This document shows positions 42,101 through 55,076 of a stretch of 64,000 bases of DNA, piece by piece. The DNA is from Epiperipatus broadwayi (lineage: Eukaryota; Onychophora; Udeonychophora; Euonychophora; Peripatidae). The DNA is taken from NCBI GenBank assembly GCA_028023455.1, contig JAQFVV010000001.1, positions 25,657,401-25,721,400 of the forward strand, given 5' to 3'. A program made the translations under genes and the position numbers. The notes beneath the pieces were generated by a model. The model was not told the origin of the DNA, made no database searches, and worked only from the letters and a program-made list of their open reading frames with translations. Each line of letters starts with the position of its first letter. The stretch's first letter is position 1.

Positions 42101-42376
42101 TGGGCAAGCTGGGGTTATTAGTAGGCCAGTTCCACCCGCAGGTGATGACATGTCCCTGGAGCATGCAAAGAAGCCTTCAGTGCGAAGATGCACTGTTGGG
42201 TCAATTTGTGATCCACTATATATTTTTGTTTCCAGAAGTCCCAATATATGTGTCTGTGTGGTTTTGGTCCATTCTCTAAGTTGATGCAGTTTGTTTGCCG
42301 AGTTCAAACCCCGCACATTAAAAGCTGTTATTTTGACTTTCATTATGGTTGTATTTTGGGATTGTTCACATTTCAA
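39115..42376 (-). pseudogene. LINE-1 ORF2: APE endonuclease and reverse transcriptase, broken
   Basis: Order from the start: APE/EEP endonuclease (42376 to about 41690) with FNVRGLN, LLETKI, GDFN and SDH motifs; linker; RT (about 41000-39950) with NNIRPIS, QIDIESAFDS (motif A, catalytic Asp), SQGSP (motif B) and AYMDD (motif C, YMDD at 40353-40364); a LGFPF thumb block near 40180; GLGLH near 39890; then a CPLC...HLFYLC zinc-finger-like end near 39470-39420. The N-terminal endonuclease would nick the target and the RT copies the RNA in target-primed reverse transcription. Breaks: a frameshift near 41845, in-frame TAG near 41297, then frameshifts near 40720, 40480 and 40260, mostly at short homopolymers. 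All catalytic motifs are still readable. It starts about 110 bases after ORF1 ends. Confidence 0.85.
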
Positions 42377-42488
42377 AATATGTTAGTGACTGGTTTTCAT
42401 TGTATGAGCTGTACATTGTTGGAGTTTTAATTGGTTGGTTAGATAGAAGTGATGTCCATTGGTGACCAGTCATCCGTTTGAATTCTGG

Positions 42489-44186
42489 TTAAAGATGCTG
42501 CAGTGTTGTACTCTTCTGTTTGTGAGTTGTTGTCCTCTTCTGTTTTGGTTTTTTATTGTTTTTGCTTCTTTTTGGGCGACCTGGCCCTTTTTTTTCTATT
42601 GTATTTGCTTCAACTTGTGGAAGGCATGGCATGATTGCTTCCATGATATATGTTGATGTGTTATTTTTTATTGTGTGTGTGATGTTTGTTCTATTGGTAC
42701 TTTGTGTTTCACTGTAATTGCTTTGTGATATTTCAGTTGGGTTAATATTTGAATCATTCGTGCATTGTATGTTTTGACAGTTGCTTGTGTTATTTTGAAT
42801 TGCTTGTATGACATTTGGATTTAAGTGCTGCATTCTGTTTGGTTCATTTATACTGTTGTCTTGGTTTTTTGTAGTTTGATCTTCTTTAGATGAAGAAGTT
42901 GTTTGCATCTGGTTATTCATATCTGAATTTATCTTGACTATGTTAGTGTGGCTGATATCTTCCGTTTGTGTGTGGTTGAGCTGATTATTTGTTTGCTGTG
43001 ATTGTAGACTCTTTCTGTTATCAGATTGTTTTTTCAGATGGTCGCTGTTTAGTTCATCTGTGTTTTTATTTTCCTCATTGGAATTTTGATTAATGAGAGG
43101 GAGTGAGAGTGTTTCTTCAGGTGGAGAAGTTGTTTGCATATTGTTGTACATATTTGGATTTATGCTATCATTATATATATGGTTGCTGTCTTCAGTATGT
43201 GTTTGGATGGCCACTCCATTTGTTTTTTGCGATTGTGGATTCTTTTTGGTGTCACATTGCGTTGCCAAGTGGCCTCGCTTCCCGCATGTGTAGCATATGG
43301 GTTTAAGCCCTCTTATGAAGAGGCTCAGCATGGCTTCCTGATCTGCAAATTGTGTAGGAATATTGTTTGGATCTATTTCTGGATGCAATCTCAGCTTGAA
43401 GTCAAAGCTATTGCTGTATACAAGCACTGGCGTATCTTTCAGATAAATTGGGTTGAATGCTGTGACTTTTCCAAATGGCTGCATCATTTTCTGAAAGATT
43501 TTGATGTCATATCCAAGGTATGCATTCTTGATTATGCCAGTAATCTGGTTATGTTGATCTGGATCTACTGCAATGAGTGCATAGTTGCCTAAAGTTTTAA
43601 TGGTGGTTTGAAACCGGGTTTTTTGGCTTTCTTGGTAAAATCGGAGGATTAAATACCGTGAGTTAGGATGGTCAGCAATCCTTAGTATGCTATCCCAAAG
43701 TCCGTGTAGTGTTATTGCTTCATAAAGTAAATTTCTAGGAAATTTATATAGCGATAAATTTGCACTGTAGCTGATAATATTATTGAACGAGGAGAAAAAA
43801 TCTTTTAGATCGGAAGAGCACACGTGGGATCGTATTATTAAACTGTTCACATATTATTTTAAAATCCTCATTATTCCACTGTGCGGTAGGGGGGCATTGA
43901 TTTTCTTGCGTTTGTATATCTAGCTGCAAAATATCATTAGTATTTATTTTTCGGAAGCGATGGAAAACTTTATTTTTTTCTAAAATTGGAACTTGATTGT
44001 GTTCTTTTTGTTGTAAATTATTTTTTTCGAAGAGAAATTATTTTCCTGTAAATTATTTTTAGCTACGTTGGCATATGTTTTTGCTTCACCTGTAATTTGC
44101 ATAGGCTTGGATAGCATATTGGCGCCGTTCTGCTGGTCACATGTGCTCGGGGTGTCTGCCATTGTAATGCTTTTTACGTTGAGCAA
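42489..44186 (-). pseudogene. LINE-1 ORF1: CCHC nucleic-acid-binding protein with AT-hook-like tail
   Basis: Start is ATG at 44186 or a nearer MADTPST start at 44162. A middle region with an RRM-like look (about 43750-43350) is followed by a CCHC knuckle CYTCGKRGHLATQC (near 43290), a long Asn/Gln/Thr-rich tail, and near 42590-42560 a basic KKGPGRPKRSKNNKKP stretch whose PGRPKR core resembles an AT-hook. Two breaks are seen. One is a one-base shift in an A-run near 44025. The other is a shift at 43807-43825 caused by 19 bases identical to a sequencing adapter; without those bases the flanking frames join. Such ORF1 proteins coat LINE RNA and assist reverse transcription. The AT-hook's role is inferred. 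Confidence 0.75.
43807..43825 (+). other. Illumina TruSeq adapter sequence embedded in assembly
   Basis: AGATCGGAAGAGCACACGT matches the first 19 bases of the standard TruSeq read-1 adapter exactly. It lies in LINE-1 ORF1 and shifts the frame by 19 bases. Frames on both sides agree once it is left out, so it is an insertion that does not belong to the element. It is almost certainly artefactual. Confidence 0.93.
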
Positions 44187-44387
44187 CGAATATTATTTTT
44201 AACAAAACAATTCATAAAAATATCTATTTAGTTAAAATACAAATTAATTTGGATTGTCCAATACTTACTGTTCATATATATATAACTGCAAGTCAAAGAT
44301 GTGTTGGTTTTAGTGTTTTCTTTGGTTAAACTCCTAAGATCTCTGTAAACAACGATCCGTTAAAATCATCATTTGCTGCGAGACTCC

Positions 44388-46560
<2,173 letters not shown>

Positions 46561-46780
46561 TCAAAGCAAACTTTATTAGGCAAAAAAAAGGTTACATTCT
46601 TATCAAGTAATACATTGTATAAAACATCATATTCTAGGATACATCTTGAAACACAGAAAATATACTTTTGTTTTTTTAACCATTAGAGTCTTTTGCAGTT
46701 CACACCTTTTAGATATTTCAGTTCTTATTATGAGTTCATTTCAGTTTTCCATTTTTCAGAGGTTGTATTTGGTCTATCCA

Positions 46781-47782
46781 TTATAAGGCTGCTTTTATTT
46801 TAAATAGAGACCATGTGGCAGCATAAATGTCCGGTGGTGCTAGAAGATTGTCCCTTTCCTTAAGTTTTCCTAGTTTGTTGTGATATGTGTTGGGATGTCT
46901 TCTTGGATTGTTTCCTAAAGTGAAAGCACATCTAGTACACCATAAGGCATATATACTGAAAGTTGCTGCACGTATTATAGGTATTTTATTTTCATTGAAA
47001 GCTTTTAGCATTTTTTCTATTGTGGTTTCCCTTTTCCTGTAATTATTCACCATCAATTGTCTGACTTTTTCTAAGCCTTTACAGTGATATATTAAATGTT
47101 CTTGTGTTTCTTCTTCCCGGTGACATAAAGCACACATTGGATCAACATTTAGGTAAAATCTTCTGAACTGAATGAAATGTGCTGTAGGTAGTGCATTTAA
47201 ATTCAATTTGAGGATGAAGTCAAACAATTTAGGTTCTAAATACCATGTTTTGTACTTTTTGAGTAATTGACTATTATTTATTCCTAGTACTGTTATCCTA
47301 TTGTTGTTTTCTTGGCTTTGAGTTAGAAAATCATGAATTTGCCAATAAGTATATTTAATTGGATTCTTCAGTGCTATTTTATCTTTAATGTTTTTAATAC
47401 TTATCAATAGTGTATTTATATAATTGTCTGTTGGTGGGGGTCGGTCCGTTGGTGTGATTTCCTCTTTTGGTTCTATGTTTGGAAAACGTCTGAATATTGT
47501 AATCAGTAGATTTACTGTTTTTTGTGTGTAGAAAGTATGTATAGCATGCAGTCCAAGGCCATTCCATTTTGTTGGTTGGTTAAGTTGCTTTAAGGAAATT
47601 GCTACTATTTTTTTGTTCCATAATAGTTTATTACACAGTGAGTTAATTGACTTTGTAAATTGTTTTGTAAAAGTAATTATTGGCAGGTAGTAAGTTATTT
47701 TGGTCATTATAAGTTGATTAAATAGTGACACTTTTGCATAGAGTGAGAGATATGATCTGGAGAGTGATGTTATGATCCTTTC

Positions 47783-47784
<2 letters not shown>
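46781..47784 (-). pseudogene. LINE-2 ORF2 C-terminal part
   Basis: An open frame of 316 codons (47731-46781) preceded in frame by ERIITSLSRSYLS up to the inversion junction. It holds the RT thumb (LFNQLIMTKITYY), NGLGLHAI, EITPTDRPPP, and the zinc-finger-like CALCHREEETQEHLIYHC near 47130-47075, and ends AATWSLF. It aligns along its whole length with LINE-1 ORF2 at roughly half identity, so it is a separate family of the same group. The stop position matches that of LINE-1. The frame is uninterrupted, so the copy is younger or better conserved than LINE-1 in this part. Confidence 0.82.
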
Positions 47785-48194
<410 letters not shown>

Positions 48195-48197
<3 letters not shown>

Positions 48198-48960
48198 TTT
48201 ATTTATGTAAATATGAAGCAGACAGGAAAGAAAACATAAACAACTATATTAAAGATCTATTAGCAGCAGGGTTCAAATTCAAAGCTATTAAAAATCATAA
48301 AATTTAATAATACAATAAACAATAACGTACCTCGCACCAATCTACCTAGAATAACAATCTCCTACATTCCTAAAATATCTAACAAACTAATGAAAGCATT
48401 AAACGATAAATTTAATATAGCAATTAGAACTCCACCTAATTCTAATAGTTTGCTTAACAACTCTAAAGACCACATTGATCGATCGTTCACCCCACATGTG
48501 GTGTACTCTATTGCCTGCCCTCAGGCTGGATGCCATGCTATATATTATGGTGAAACGAAAGCTACAATCATTACTAGACTGGGTCAACATATTTACACAT
48601 TTAACAGAGCTCAGAAAAACAGCAACATGTCCTCTGTATTCTTGGAGCATGCTAAACAATCTGGACACAACTTCACACCCGCCAATCCCATAATATTGTG
48701 CTCAGAATCAAATGATCACAAAAGAAAAATAAAGGAGGCATTTTACATCAATGGAAACATCCATGCCATTAATAGAAAGGATACTTGCTTCTAGATCTCG
48801 AAGAAATGGGCTACGTAATACTAGCTTATTTGAATATTTGTATTTGCATATTTTATTATACATTTTATGAAGGCTATGAATATGAGGCATGGATCCTCGA
48901 AAACGTTAAGCCGATAAACTTTAATACTAATTAATATCTTCTCTAATTAACAATTATATA
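48195..48960 (+). pseudogene. Upstream partial PLE copy (GIY-YIG part and 3' region)
   Basis: Carries the linker and GIY-YIG endonuclease (reading about 48390-48794: VYSIACPQAGC, IYYGETKAT, TRLGQH) and the 3' noncoding region. A 5 bp deletion near 48297 breaks the frame at the linker, and a G-to-T type change makes TAG near 48792. It has no RT and serves as the left pseudo-LTR of the tandem. Confidence 0.85.
48884..48902 (+). other. Stem-loop plus GAAA in left PLE 3' region
   Basis: GAGG, a 7 base loop, CCTC, then GAAAACG. It has the layout of hammerhead stem II followed by the GAAA core, but the CUGANGA core is not intact. The same element is present at 51356-51374. Confidence 0.35.
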
Positions 48961-49000
48961 TTTTACATATACTGAGAAGTAAAGCTATATTTATTACATA

Positions 49001-51290
49001 ATGAATAGAGGTCAAGAAAAACAGATCTTACATTGCGGAATTTCGATGATTAAATACGAGCAAAGACTTTCGTTCTTTTCTAAATGCAAGGATTATAATA
49101 TTATGTCCAATTGTTGTGTGGTTAAAATCAATAGAACAATATACAATAATTTTAAAATTAAGAATGAATTGCAGAAACAGCTTTTGGCGCATATAACATA
49201 TGGTTGTAGAGATGCTTTCAAAAAGCAAACAATCAGATGGAATAAAATGACTGCGAACTACTTAATCTTCCAGTGGATGCAAGATAAACTGCATAAAATT
49301 GAGAGATTTCATACAGCAAAATTTGAAAATAAAATACATTTTTTGCTTATCAAGCAAAACAAATATCACCATAGGATTAATACAGACGCGTTTGTTAACA
49401 AAACTTCAATTACACCACCATATGAAATCAAGAAAATTTTATCCTTTGGACCGAAATATGTAGGAGGAAGTTGGAGATCTCCTAAACTCGAACTAATAGC
49501 AGACATCGAAGCGAGTCTCATTAACAATATACAAAGAGATGCTATCATCACCGATATATCTAAACTATTAAATAACAATTTGGTTGATAAAGAAGGAAAA
49601 GCATGGAATAAAAGTATATTAAATACCAAACAATATTTCAAAACACACAATATTACTTGTCTCAAAGAAGACAAAGGCAATCATTTTGTTTTGCTAAATA
49701 ACACAGACTATAAAAATAAAATGCACAACTAAATTAAAATATTAAAGTTGGTGCATGATAACTCTTTTAATATTAAACTAGATCGAGATAAATTTATTAA
49801 CAATGTGCTTCGGACTTTCAAGGATAAAGGGATTACTAAATCCGAATATTACAGGATTTACCCTTTTGCCACTAGACCCCCCCCGAATGTTTGCCAATTT
49901 AAAACTACATAAAACAGGCGAACCACTTAGATTGATGATGGATTTCGGTAGTGTGCATTATTTTGAAGCAGCCAAATTAATCAATCAATTACTTATAGAT
50001 TACCTTAATTTTGGCTCATACACGATAAACTCGTCTCTCCAATTCATCTCCAAAATCAAAAATACTCAAATCTCTCACACTTCAATTATGGCTACAATGG
50101 ATGTGAAGGAACTATATGGATCAATTAATCAAAAAGCATCTATCCAAATAGTACATGAAGAGCTACTGCGAGCACATTGCCCTAATGAAAGAGTTAAATT
50201 CATTATTGCTTTCCTGTCATGGCTTGATTCACATATATTTACACTCTTTGAAAACAAGTGGTACACAATGCAAGATGGATGGCCCATGGGCCTTCCTATC
50301 AGTGGTGTTTTATCTAGCATATATTTAAATAAATACGAGCTATCGATCCTTCCAAAATATCACAATATCAACCAAGACTTTACATATATTCGTTATGCAG
50401 ACGATATCTTTATCATAACCTCTAAAGATAATACTTTAAATATACTACGTGATTTACAAAACTTAACCAAACTTTCATTCACCATCACATATGAAAATAA
50501 TAAAGAACTTAAATATCTCGACCTCTCTTTATCGAGAAATCACCACTTAATAGATTACAAAATGATTGTTAAACCATTTGAAATTCGCAGCTGTATCCAC
50601 CCTAACTCTAACTCACCTGCATCGCATAAATTTGCTGGCCTTAATGCATTTTTGTTTAGAAACTTTTATTTATGTAAATATGAAGCAGACAGGAAAGAAA
50701 ACATAAACAACTATATTAAAGATCTATTAGCAGCAGGGTTCAAATTCAAAGCTATTAAAAATAAAATCATAAAATTTAATAATACAATAAACAATAATGT
50801 ACCTCGCACCAATCTACCTAGAATAACAATCCCCTACATTCCTAAAATATCTAACAAACTAATGAAAGCATTAAATGATAAATTTAACATAGCAATTAGA
50901 ACTCCACCTAATTCTAATAGATTGCTTAACAACTCTAAAGACCACATTGATCGATCATTCACCCCACACATGGTGTACTCTATTGCCTGCCCTCAGGCTG
51001 GATGCCATGCTATATATTATGGTGAAACGAAAGCTACAATCAATACTAGACTGGGTCAACATATTTACACATTTAACAGAGCTCAGAAAAACAGCAACAC
51101 GTCCTCTGTATTCTTGGAGCATGCTAAACAATCTGGACACAACTTCACACCCGCCAATCCCATAATATTGTGCTCAGAATCAAATGATCACAAAAGAAAA
51201 ATAAAGGAGGCATTTTACATCAATGGAAACATCCATGCCATTAATAGAAAGGATACTTGCTTCGAGATCTCGAAGAAATGGGCTATGTAA
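49001..51290 (+). pseudogene. Penelope-like reverse transcriptase with GIY-YIG endonuclease, nearly intact
   Basis: About 760 codons. N-terminal region (49001-49732) with ILSFGPKYVGGS and CLKEDKGNHFVLL motifs typical of PLE. RT: FANLKLHKTGEPLRL, motif A MDVKELYGSI, motif B GWPMGLPISG, motif C YIRYADD (YADD at 50394-50405), motif D LKYLDLSLSR. Linker with CIHPNSNSPASHKF. GIY-YIG domain (about 50960-51280): VYSIACPQAGC, IYYGETKATINTR, QH, and KRKIKEAFYING with the catalytic-type Glu. Only two disabling changes: an in-frame TAA at 49730-49732 and a one-base shift in a C-run near 49880. The protein would copy RNA by telomerase-related target-primed synthesis and nick DNA with its endonuclease. 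A C-run shift could be a sequencing error. Confidence 0.9.
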
Positions 51291-51430
51291 TACTAGCTTA
51301 TTTGAATATTTGTATTTGCATATTTTATTATACATTTTATGAAGGCTATGAATATGAGGCATGGATCCTCGAAAACGTTAAGCCGATAAACTTTAATACT
51401 AATTAATATCTTCTCTAATTAACAATTATA
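51291..51430 (+). other. PLE 3' noncoding region with stem-loop
   Basis: Matches 48795-48955. It contains GAGG...CCTC followed by GAAAACGTT at 51356-51377 and ends CTCTAATTAACAATTATAT directly before (ATT)n. Layout parallels the hammerhead-like region at 28331-28366. Confidence 0.6.
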
Positions 51431-51686
<256 letters not shown>

Positions 51687-52442
51687 TATAATGGTGGTGT
51701 CCAAGAAATGGAATTGGGTGAGATATATAGTAAAAGGGTTTATTCTATAAGTTAATTTTTACTATAGTTTTGGTGTTCTCTGAATTATTGCTTAAGTCTA
51801 AATAAATTATTGTACCCAAGGTGTAACAGCCTTTTATATATTTGATATGAATAAACTTATTATGAATGTCAGTATGTGAGAGAGAATTTTAAATGGTTTA
51901 TAAATTAACTATTGTCATTATTAAGCAATTACAGTTTCATTGGTGTACACATAGTATTAGACTGAATGGATGCATTATATGCCTTTTGCAGGTGCATATG
52001 AGATGTATCATTATTTATTTCTTTATTATTATTATCAGCTCCATATCTTATATTATTATTAGTATTTCCTTAAGAAAATTTGGATGGATATTATATTGCT
52101 TTTTATATGCATTTAGCCTCTCTATGTTTGAAAGTATAGCTTGTTTATTTATCAACATTATCTGAACATAGTTATTAAGGGCCCATTCATATTTTATTAT
52201 TCATATTTTCATTATTCACTTTGCCATAGAATTTCACTATTAAAGTGTATTTTAGTATATTGCAAATATCTAAAGGCATGTTTATCTTATATTTCTTTAT
52301 TAGCCGCACTATAATTTTAAACTTAAAATATATTAGAACTGTTGACCATATTTATTTTCTCATCCCAATATAGTTATTGTTAGTGTTATATAAGTGTATT
52401 ATTTATCACATGATCACCATTTTTTATGCTTGCTTATAACTG
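51687..52442. other. AT-rich DNA, no gene seen
   Basis: The 90-codon frame at 51893-52165 is hydrophobic and AT-driven, with no recognised motif. Confidence 0.5.
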
Positions 52443-52544
52443 TTATTAAAACAGGCAAAACTCACCATACAGCATTGCCACTCACTGCACTCTGGTTTGC
52501 ACTGAGTGACGATACTGTATGGAGAGTTTTGCCTGTTTTAATAA
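52443..52544. repeat. 102 bp foldback element
   Basis: TTATTAAAACAGGCAAAACT (continuing cACCATACAG) at 52443-52472 pairs with 52515-52544 over 30 bp with one mismatch. Inside, CACTCACTGCA and TGCACTGAGTG form a further inner pair. It could be a MITE or a transcribed hairpin. Confidence 0.8.
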
Positions 52545-52834
52545 TGTGTATTATTTATCTTGCATAATATTTGTCACTGTCTTTTTAAAACCTATAAAGT
52601 ATCTCCACATTGATTTTTCAATCCTGTTTTGATCATGAAAAGTGTATAATATCTTACTAGTGGCTTGAATAATGGAAATATAGATATATTGTTGTTACTC
52701 TATGAGAATAATGTTTCAAATAAATATCATATTAAGTAGATGGGGAAACTTTTAGGTAATGATAATTACTTGTACTATAAATTTTTAGGAATGCTTTATG
52801 GAAAGGTATAGTTATGTGTAAAATTTATTAATAT

Positions 52835-52947
52835 ATATTTTTTTTTCATATGTCATAGCATCTGCCGAGACGCGAACCCACAACCATCTGCAGCCAACTA
52901 CTTGCTTGCATGGCGGCTGCGATACCTCTCGGCTAACAACGCAAGAC
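52835..52947 (-). mobile_element. tRNA-derived SINE, copy 1
   Basis: On the minus strand: GCGTTGTTAGCCGAGAGGT with an A box (TAGCCGAGAGGT), then a GCCGCCATGCAAGC anticodon-arm-like stretch, then GTGGGTTCGCGTCTC (B box), then GATGCTATGACATATG and poly-A. A perfect 13 bp target duplication, aatttattaatat, flanks it at 52822-52834 and 52948-52960. It is about 110 bp in all, little more than a tRNA-like head plus a short tail. It shares the head start, the CAGCCGCC block and the GATGCTNTGACANATGAAAA end with the copy at 54963. Confidence 0.82.
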
Positions 52948-52960
52948 AATTTATTAATAT

Positions 52961-53879
52961 TTATGAGTATAATATATTAAATTATCAAAAGAAGTATTTC
53001 TTGTTGTAAATAAATATTTTATTGTATAGAAATTATTATATATTGTAAATAAATATTTTTTGCTATTAATTAAATACATTTTTCTTTCATTATGATTATG
53101 ACATTATTGTTTATCACATTTGTTATTCAGAAAAACCTAGTTTAATAAAGTTTTCATTATTAATTATTTTATAAGAATACACTTCAATGGTCACATAGAA
53201 TTTATTTATCTGCTTTACTTGTTGCTCATTTTATTTACATTATCAGATGATAAATACTATATTATTTGCTTTATTTTAAATGTACTTGTAATGTAGCTGT
53301 TAACATAAAATGTCCTCTTAATGTCTTCTGCATTATTCCATATTATTGCTTATCAAAAGTTGCATCAGAAGATATCATATTTATCCCTGTTTTATAGTTT
53401 GTAAAATGAATTAGTTATACTTAAAGAATTTTAAAATATTTAAAAATGTTTCAATTTGCTAGCCATATATTATTTTAAGTATTTGAATATTTTATTATTA
53501 TGTAGTTTTATTTCTGCTTTCTTAAAGTACTAATTTTAAGAATAAAACTAAGATAAGGATATAAAATGTTTAATGCATACCATGAATAATAATTATCACA
53601 TTTTAAGAATTTGAATTATATTACTGTTAGCATTTTTCTTGCTCCAAATGCATTTTGAATTTGAACCTGAGATAAAGATATTTCAGAACCTAATATAAGA
53701 TTTTAAAATTATAAAAATAAAAAAATTATATTTTAAGCAAATTAAAAATAAAACCCGAGATAAGATTTAATTTAATATAAGAACACAGTGTATTAGTAAT
53801 TAGAATTTATTATTATGTTGTCTATAAGAGCACTCATTCTGGTGTTTTAAAAATCAATAGCTATTATGATGCCTGTTAG
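52961..53879. other. AT-rich DNA, no gene seen
   Basis: A 40 bp near-duplicate ending in gtaaataaatatttt occurs around 53004 and 53045. Otherwise nothing is recognised. Confidence 0.5.
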
Positions 53880-54245
53880 TATAACTTTTGATAAGTGACA
53901 CATTGGATAGCCATTTATAACACTAAGTGTCTAGAAATCGGAGTTGGTATGCTATTTATATAATGGTATTATCTAGCCCCATCTGTCTTACAAGGGTACC
54001 TCTAGGCTATTTAAATCTAGAACAAGCAATGTTGAGTAGTCATTTATAACAGTAATTATCTATCCCAAGTTTGTCTGCCACTTATAATGGTTTGTATCAT
54101 GTTGATTTGGTGCCCTATTTAAAATGACAAGTAATTTGAACCTTAGTTGATATACCATTTATAACAGTATGTCAGATTTCCATTTATAATGGTATGTTGT
54201 GTTAACATTTATGCTAGTATATAGTTTGCACCTATGTTAATGGAA
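53880..54245. repeat. Degenerate short tandem repeats
   Basis: A motif close to ccatttataacagtat recurs at irregular spacing of about 25-80 bp (near 53910, 54030, 54070, 54160, 54180 and 54210). No coding sequence. Confidence 0.5.
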
Positions 54246-54945
54246 AATCATCTTCATCAGCTCACAATTGTGCAGACAAATTCTTACACTACCTCTCAGA
54301 CAAATTCTTATACAATTTTTTATACCACAATCATTTAAAATTAATGTTGCACAAAATGCATACTTTTTACTTTCTCAGATGTAGTTGAGATCAAGTTGAG
54401 TGTCAATTTTATAGTGATGGTCACTAGGATATGATCATCATCAGTCACAGTTGACTAGCTATATTCTTATACTGAATTAATGGGTAGACTAGTTCCCTAC
54501 TGGCAAAATTAATCTAGTGAGTTGGAGAAAGAATAAATAAATTCTTTTACTGGAATGACCTAAGACAATTGGTCAGATGTATATACATTAGAGCATATTT
54601 AATCACTCAACATCACAAGTCTTTATAGATCATATTTAATCCCTTATCATCATAAGTCACTATGATTCACTGCTGGGGGATATATCCTAAATCAGCTCAC
54701 AAACAATAAACAAAAGGAAAACCATTTGTACAGCCATTTTTATTTTTAGTTTAATGAGTAATATAATGGTGATGATCCTCCCACCGGCGACTTTATAATT
54801 AACATCACAACAAACATAAATCATGTCTATTATTAATTTAGCACTGATGAATAATACTCTGACACACACCAATACATAATATAACGATCTTCAATAGTTT
54901 AATGGATACTCTGATGATAATAAGTTAATATGCATAGCCTCTTTT
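54246..54945. other. AT-rich DNA, no gene seen
   Basis: No motif recognised. Confidence 0.5.
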
Positions 54946-54962
54946 AAATCATATTATATAGT

Positions 54963-55059
54963 CAAGCGTTGGTGGTCGAATGATCAGCACAGCCGCCTTA
55001 CAAGCTGTTGTCCCGAGTTTGCGGGTCCGCTTCCCGGCCGATGCTTTGACACATGAAAA
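54963..55059 (+). mobile_element. tRNA-derived SINE, copy 2
   Basis: CAAGCGTTGGTGGTCGAATG begins a tRNA-like head. GCGTTGG can pair with CCGATGC as a 7 bp acceptor stem. A GCCGCCTTACAAGC segment resembles a tRNA-Val(TAC)-type anticodon arm, and GCGGGTCCGCTTCC resembles a B box. It ends TGCTTTGACACATG plus poly-A. A perfect 17 bp target duplication, aaatcatattatatagt, lies at 54946-54962 and 55060-55076. The poor D-arm and the target duplication show it is a retroposed SINE rather than a working tRNA gene. Confidence 0.85.
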
Positions 55060-55076
55060 AAATCATATTATATAGT

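Noticed and set aside
42459-43592. Plus-strand frames across LINE-1 ORF1
   Set aside because: Antisense shadows of a minus-strand ORF with clear CCHC and tail features.
43798-43850. An alternative ORF1 start just upstream of the adapter
   Set aside because: The apparent start exists only because the adapter bases shift the frame; the true N-terminus lies near 44162-44186.
50960-51280. GIY-YIG homing endonuclease of a group I intron
   Set aside because: It is fused in frame to a Penelope-type RT and lies in a pseudo-LTR tandem, which defines a PLE.
54963-55059. Functional tRNA-Val gene
   Set aside because: Poor D-arm and weak anticodon stem, poly-A tail and a perfect 17 bp target duplication show a SINE.
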